Assembly (NCBI GenBank): GCA_002343985.1
Contig: DDTB01000017.1
Span: forward strand, 60,083 to 124,082
DNA from: Chitinophagaceae bacterium UBA2375
GTDB taxonomy: Bacteria; Bacteroidota; Bacteroidia; Chitinophagales; Chitinophagaceae
Length of the DNA stretch: 64,000 nt
Direction: 5' to 3'
Position 1 is the first letter of the stretch, and each line of letters opens with the position of its first letter. The translations under genes were made by a program, and so were the position numbers. The notes beneath the pieces were generated by a model. The model worked only from the letters and a program-made list of their open reading frames with translations. It had not been told where the DNA came from and made no database searches. Below are positions 62,795 through 64,000 of this stretch, in pieces.

Positions 62795-62871
62795 ATGATG
62801 TGTGATGTATGATTTATGATTTATGATGTATGATTTATGATGTATGATTTATGATGTATGATTTATGATGA
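62795..62871. repeat. Heptad satellite, 11 units of consensus ATGATKT
   Basis: Eleven 7-bp units (ATGATTT and ATGATGT, with GTGATGT once, the last unit ATGATGA) begin directly at the lipoprotein start codon at 62794 and run upstream. The unit family is the same as in the 18751-18883 array. Confidence 0.92.
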
Positions 62872-63091
62872 ATAATATATGTATAACATAAAGGTAAACC
62901 TCATGGGCCTGATAATAAGCAGTAAAATGTTAATCATGGATAGTTTACAGATGATCAATTACATATGCATCAAACAAGGCATTCACTCGTATTTCTACTA
63001 AGGATAAATTCATTAGAAATCACCGGTTTTCACTCTTGCGGATGCCATGGGCCTGCACTATTATTGCAGTAGATAACCAGATACTAATCCT

Positions 63092-63586
63092 ATGAAATTA
63101 ACTGCTACCCTCACACTGAGTTTTGTATTGTTGCTGGCCGGCAATGCCCGCGCCCAACTTCGATCAACCCCTTATTGCCCGCCATTCCATGTAGATGTTT
63201 TGGATGGCACCATCAGTAAATTATTTCCGCAATCGCCGCATGGAGATATCAAGAACAGGCTACCGTGTTTTACGGAAGCCACGGATGAGTTGTCGTCATG
63301 GGGTTGCGGGGGTGTGTTTTACAAAGACAAGGGCGTTTACTTTTACACCTACCGTGATTTTGTGGAGATCAGGGATAATTTCAACGGTTCGATGACGGTG
63401 CCCTTGATGGGGTCAACGCGAAACAGTTTGTTTAAGTGGCTGGGTAACCCCCGGGTGAAGGATTTCAGTTGGGAATCGTACCAGATGAAATATGGAAGTT
63501 TGGTATTGTTTTTCGACGCGTCGAACAAGGTAAACCGGATCATTATCAGCAGCAAGAGCCCGGAGACCTTACGGTTATGTGAATAG
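63092..63586 (+). CDS. Secreted hypothetical protein
   Basis: A 164-residue protein with a signal peptide cut near ARAQ (residue 22). The mature part has two Cys near its start and more at 55, 67 and the end, and mixed alpha/beta character. No family was recognised. A -7-like box (TATTATTG, 63059-63066) precedes it. The 220 bases upstream, between it and the heptad array, hold no other gene. Confidence 0.65.
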   Translation: MKLTATLTLSFVLLLAGNARAQLRSTPYCPPFHVDVLDGTISKLFPQSPHGDIKNRLPCFTEATDELSSWGCGGVFYKDKGVYFYTYRDFVEIRDNFNGSMTVPLMGSTRNSLFKWLGNPRVKDFSWESYQMKYGSLVLFFDASNKVNRIIISSKSPETLRLCE

Positions 63587-63670
63587 GCGTACATGTTCTG
63601 TTACGTTTTATGGTGATACAGGCGGGGCGTGGGTAAAACCGCGCCCTGTTTTATTTGGGAGGTCAAGACT

Positions 63671-63701
63671 TTTGCATCTCGGTGAAATTCTCTTATTTTT
63701 G
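63671..63701 (+). promoter_or_regulatory. Promoter of the CAU tRNA
   Basis: TTTG at 63671-63674 and TATTTTTG at 63694-63701 are spaced 19 bases apart, a perfect example of the Bacteroidota pattern. A small palindrome (GTTATC-gca-GATAAC, 63708-63722) follows just before the tRNA. Confidence 0.8.
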
Positions 63702-63723
63702 CCCCCTGTTATCGCAGATAACG

Positions 63724-63797
63724 GGGCCTATAGCTCAGCCGGTTAGAGCATCTGACTCATAATCAGAGGGTCCCTGGTTCGAGCCCAGGTGGGCCCA
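63724..63797 (+). tRNA. tRNA with CAU anticodon (Ile2 or elongator Met)
   Basis: A 74-base cloverleaf: acceptor 63724-63730 pairs with 63790-63796 (one G-T pair), the D and anticodon stems fold normally, the anticodon CAT is at 63758-63760, and the T stem is CCTGG/CCAGG. The discriminator is A97; no CCA is encoded. The acceptor and T arm resemble Bacteroidota tRNA-Ile, which favours tRNA-Ile2 whose wobble C is changed to lysidine, but Met cannot be excluded. Confidence 0.9.
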
Positions 63798-64000
63798 CTA
63801 AAGCCGCTTCTTTTGAAGTGGTTTTTTAATTTATGGAGGTCCCTGGTCCCGACGATCTCGCTAAAAGCGAGATGTCGGGATGCCGACCGAAAGCGTCGGC
63901 ATTCGAGCCCAGGTGGGCCCACTAAAGCCGCTTCTTATGAAGTGGTTTTTTAATTTATGGAGGTCCCTGATCCAATGCCATGGTTCGTGGCACACGAACC
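63769..64000 (+). repeat. Tandem tRNA 3'-half/terminator repeat interrupted by hairpins
   Basis: The 69-base unit from the T stem of the tRNA through its terminator (63769-63837) is repeated from 63838. In copy 2 a 55-base insert (63847-63901) splits the unit exactly between the T-stem half CCTGG and the T loop; the rest (63902-63961) matches copy 1 at 59 of 60 bases. A third copy starts at 63962 and is interrupted after GGTCCCTG. The insert is two perfect hairpins (63847-63880 with a 1-base bulge, and 63881-63901); a third hairpin (63982-64000) begins in copy 3. The array continues past the window. Confidence 0.9.
63802..63827 (+). terminator. Terminator of the tRNA
   Basis: CCGCTTC and GAAGTGG form a 7-bp stem with a G-T pair and a TTTT loop, followed by six T residues. 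The same hairpin, with one loop base changed, is repeated at 63926-63951 as part of the tandem array. Confidence 0.8.

Noticed and set aside
63838..63921. A second functional tRNA
   Set aside because: Only the T arm, 3' acceptor strand and terminator are repeated; D arm, anticodon arm and 5' acceptor are missing and the T arm is split by a 55-base insert.

Overview
The window looks like a chromosomal segment of a Bacteroidota bacterium, most likely of the Chitinophagaceae type. The evidence is the set of -7 boxes of the form TAnnTTTG in front of genes, the lack of clear Shine-Dalgarno sequences, and typical families of the phylum: DUF4369/DUF5106 thioredoxin lipid-stress proteins, DUF3667, GH3-like proteins, LytTR two-component pairs, a long PurF and MlaEFD-type transporters. 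Most genes look intact and housekeeping or metabolic; no prophage, plasmid or complete insertion sequence is visible.

Layout. 1-11.6 kb is a short-chain fatty acid (acetate/propionate) region: a PrpE-like ligase, an Na+/solute symporter-histidine kinase with a stand-alone receiver (CrbS/CrbR-like), an MHS-type MFS carrier with an unusual periplasmic insert, a porin, a solitary IS1 InsA-like zinc-ribbon/HTH protein, and acs read divergently from it across two identical 16-bp direct repeats. 11.6-22 kb holds an AlkA-like glycosylase, a LytS/LytR pair, a fasciclin lipoprotein, cysS, a nuclease-fold protein, a lipoprotein with a duplicated His/Cys motif behind a 19-unit heptad satellite, two adjacent rhomboids (one lacking the catalytic serine) and rlmD. 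22-30.7 kb holds envelope and fatty-acid genes (thioredoxin-like protein, PPIase, metF, lptB, GH3-like, DUF3667, fabG). 30.8-36.8 kb is an inorganic-carbon cluster: SulP transporter, beta carbonic anhydrase, TetR regulator facing SbtA across a perfect 17-bp palindrome, and an isocitrate dehydrogenase that follows sbtA directly. 37-43 kb holds recA, a DMT permease, GNAT, SixA-like phosphatase and purF.

43.5-59.5 kb is a stress and low-oxygen type region: universal stress protein, baeRF-like protein, PEP synthase, ATL-like protein, PfkB, MlaEFD, a holin-X-like protein, a cardiolipin synthase, Hsp20, a B12-dependent class II ribonucleotide reductase, a YciF-like protein and a PEBP protein. FNR/CRP-like half-site pairs (TTGA-N6-TCAA or one mismatch) lie in front of several of these, three of them at exactly the same distance (51.5 bp) from the proposed -7 box. 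The gene content resembles a dormancy regulon.

59.5-64 kb holds an AI-2E family exporter, an Na/Pi cotransporter, a second lipoprotein behind a second heptad satellite, a secreted protein, and a CAU tRNA. The 3' half of that tRNA, with its terminator, is repeated in tandem downstream, and the repeats are interrupted at the T-stem/T-loop junction by perfect hairpins. This tRNA-derived mosaic runs off the window edge and is the strangest structure seen.
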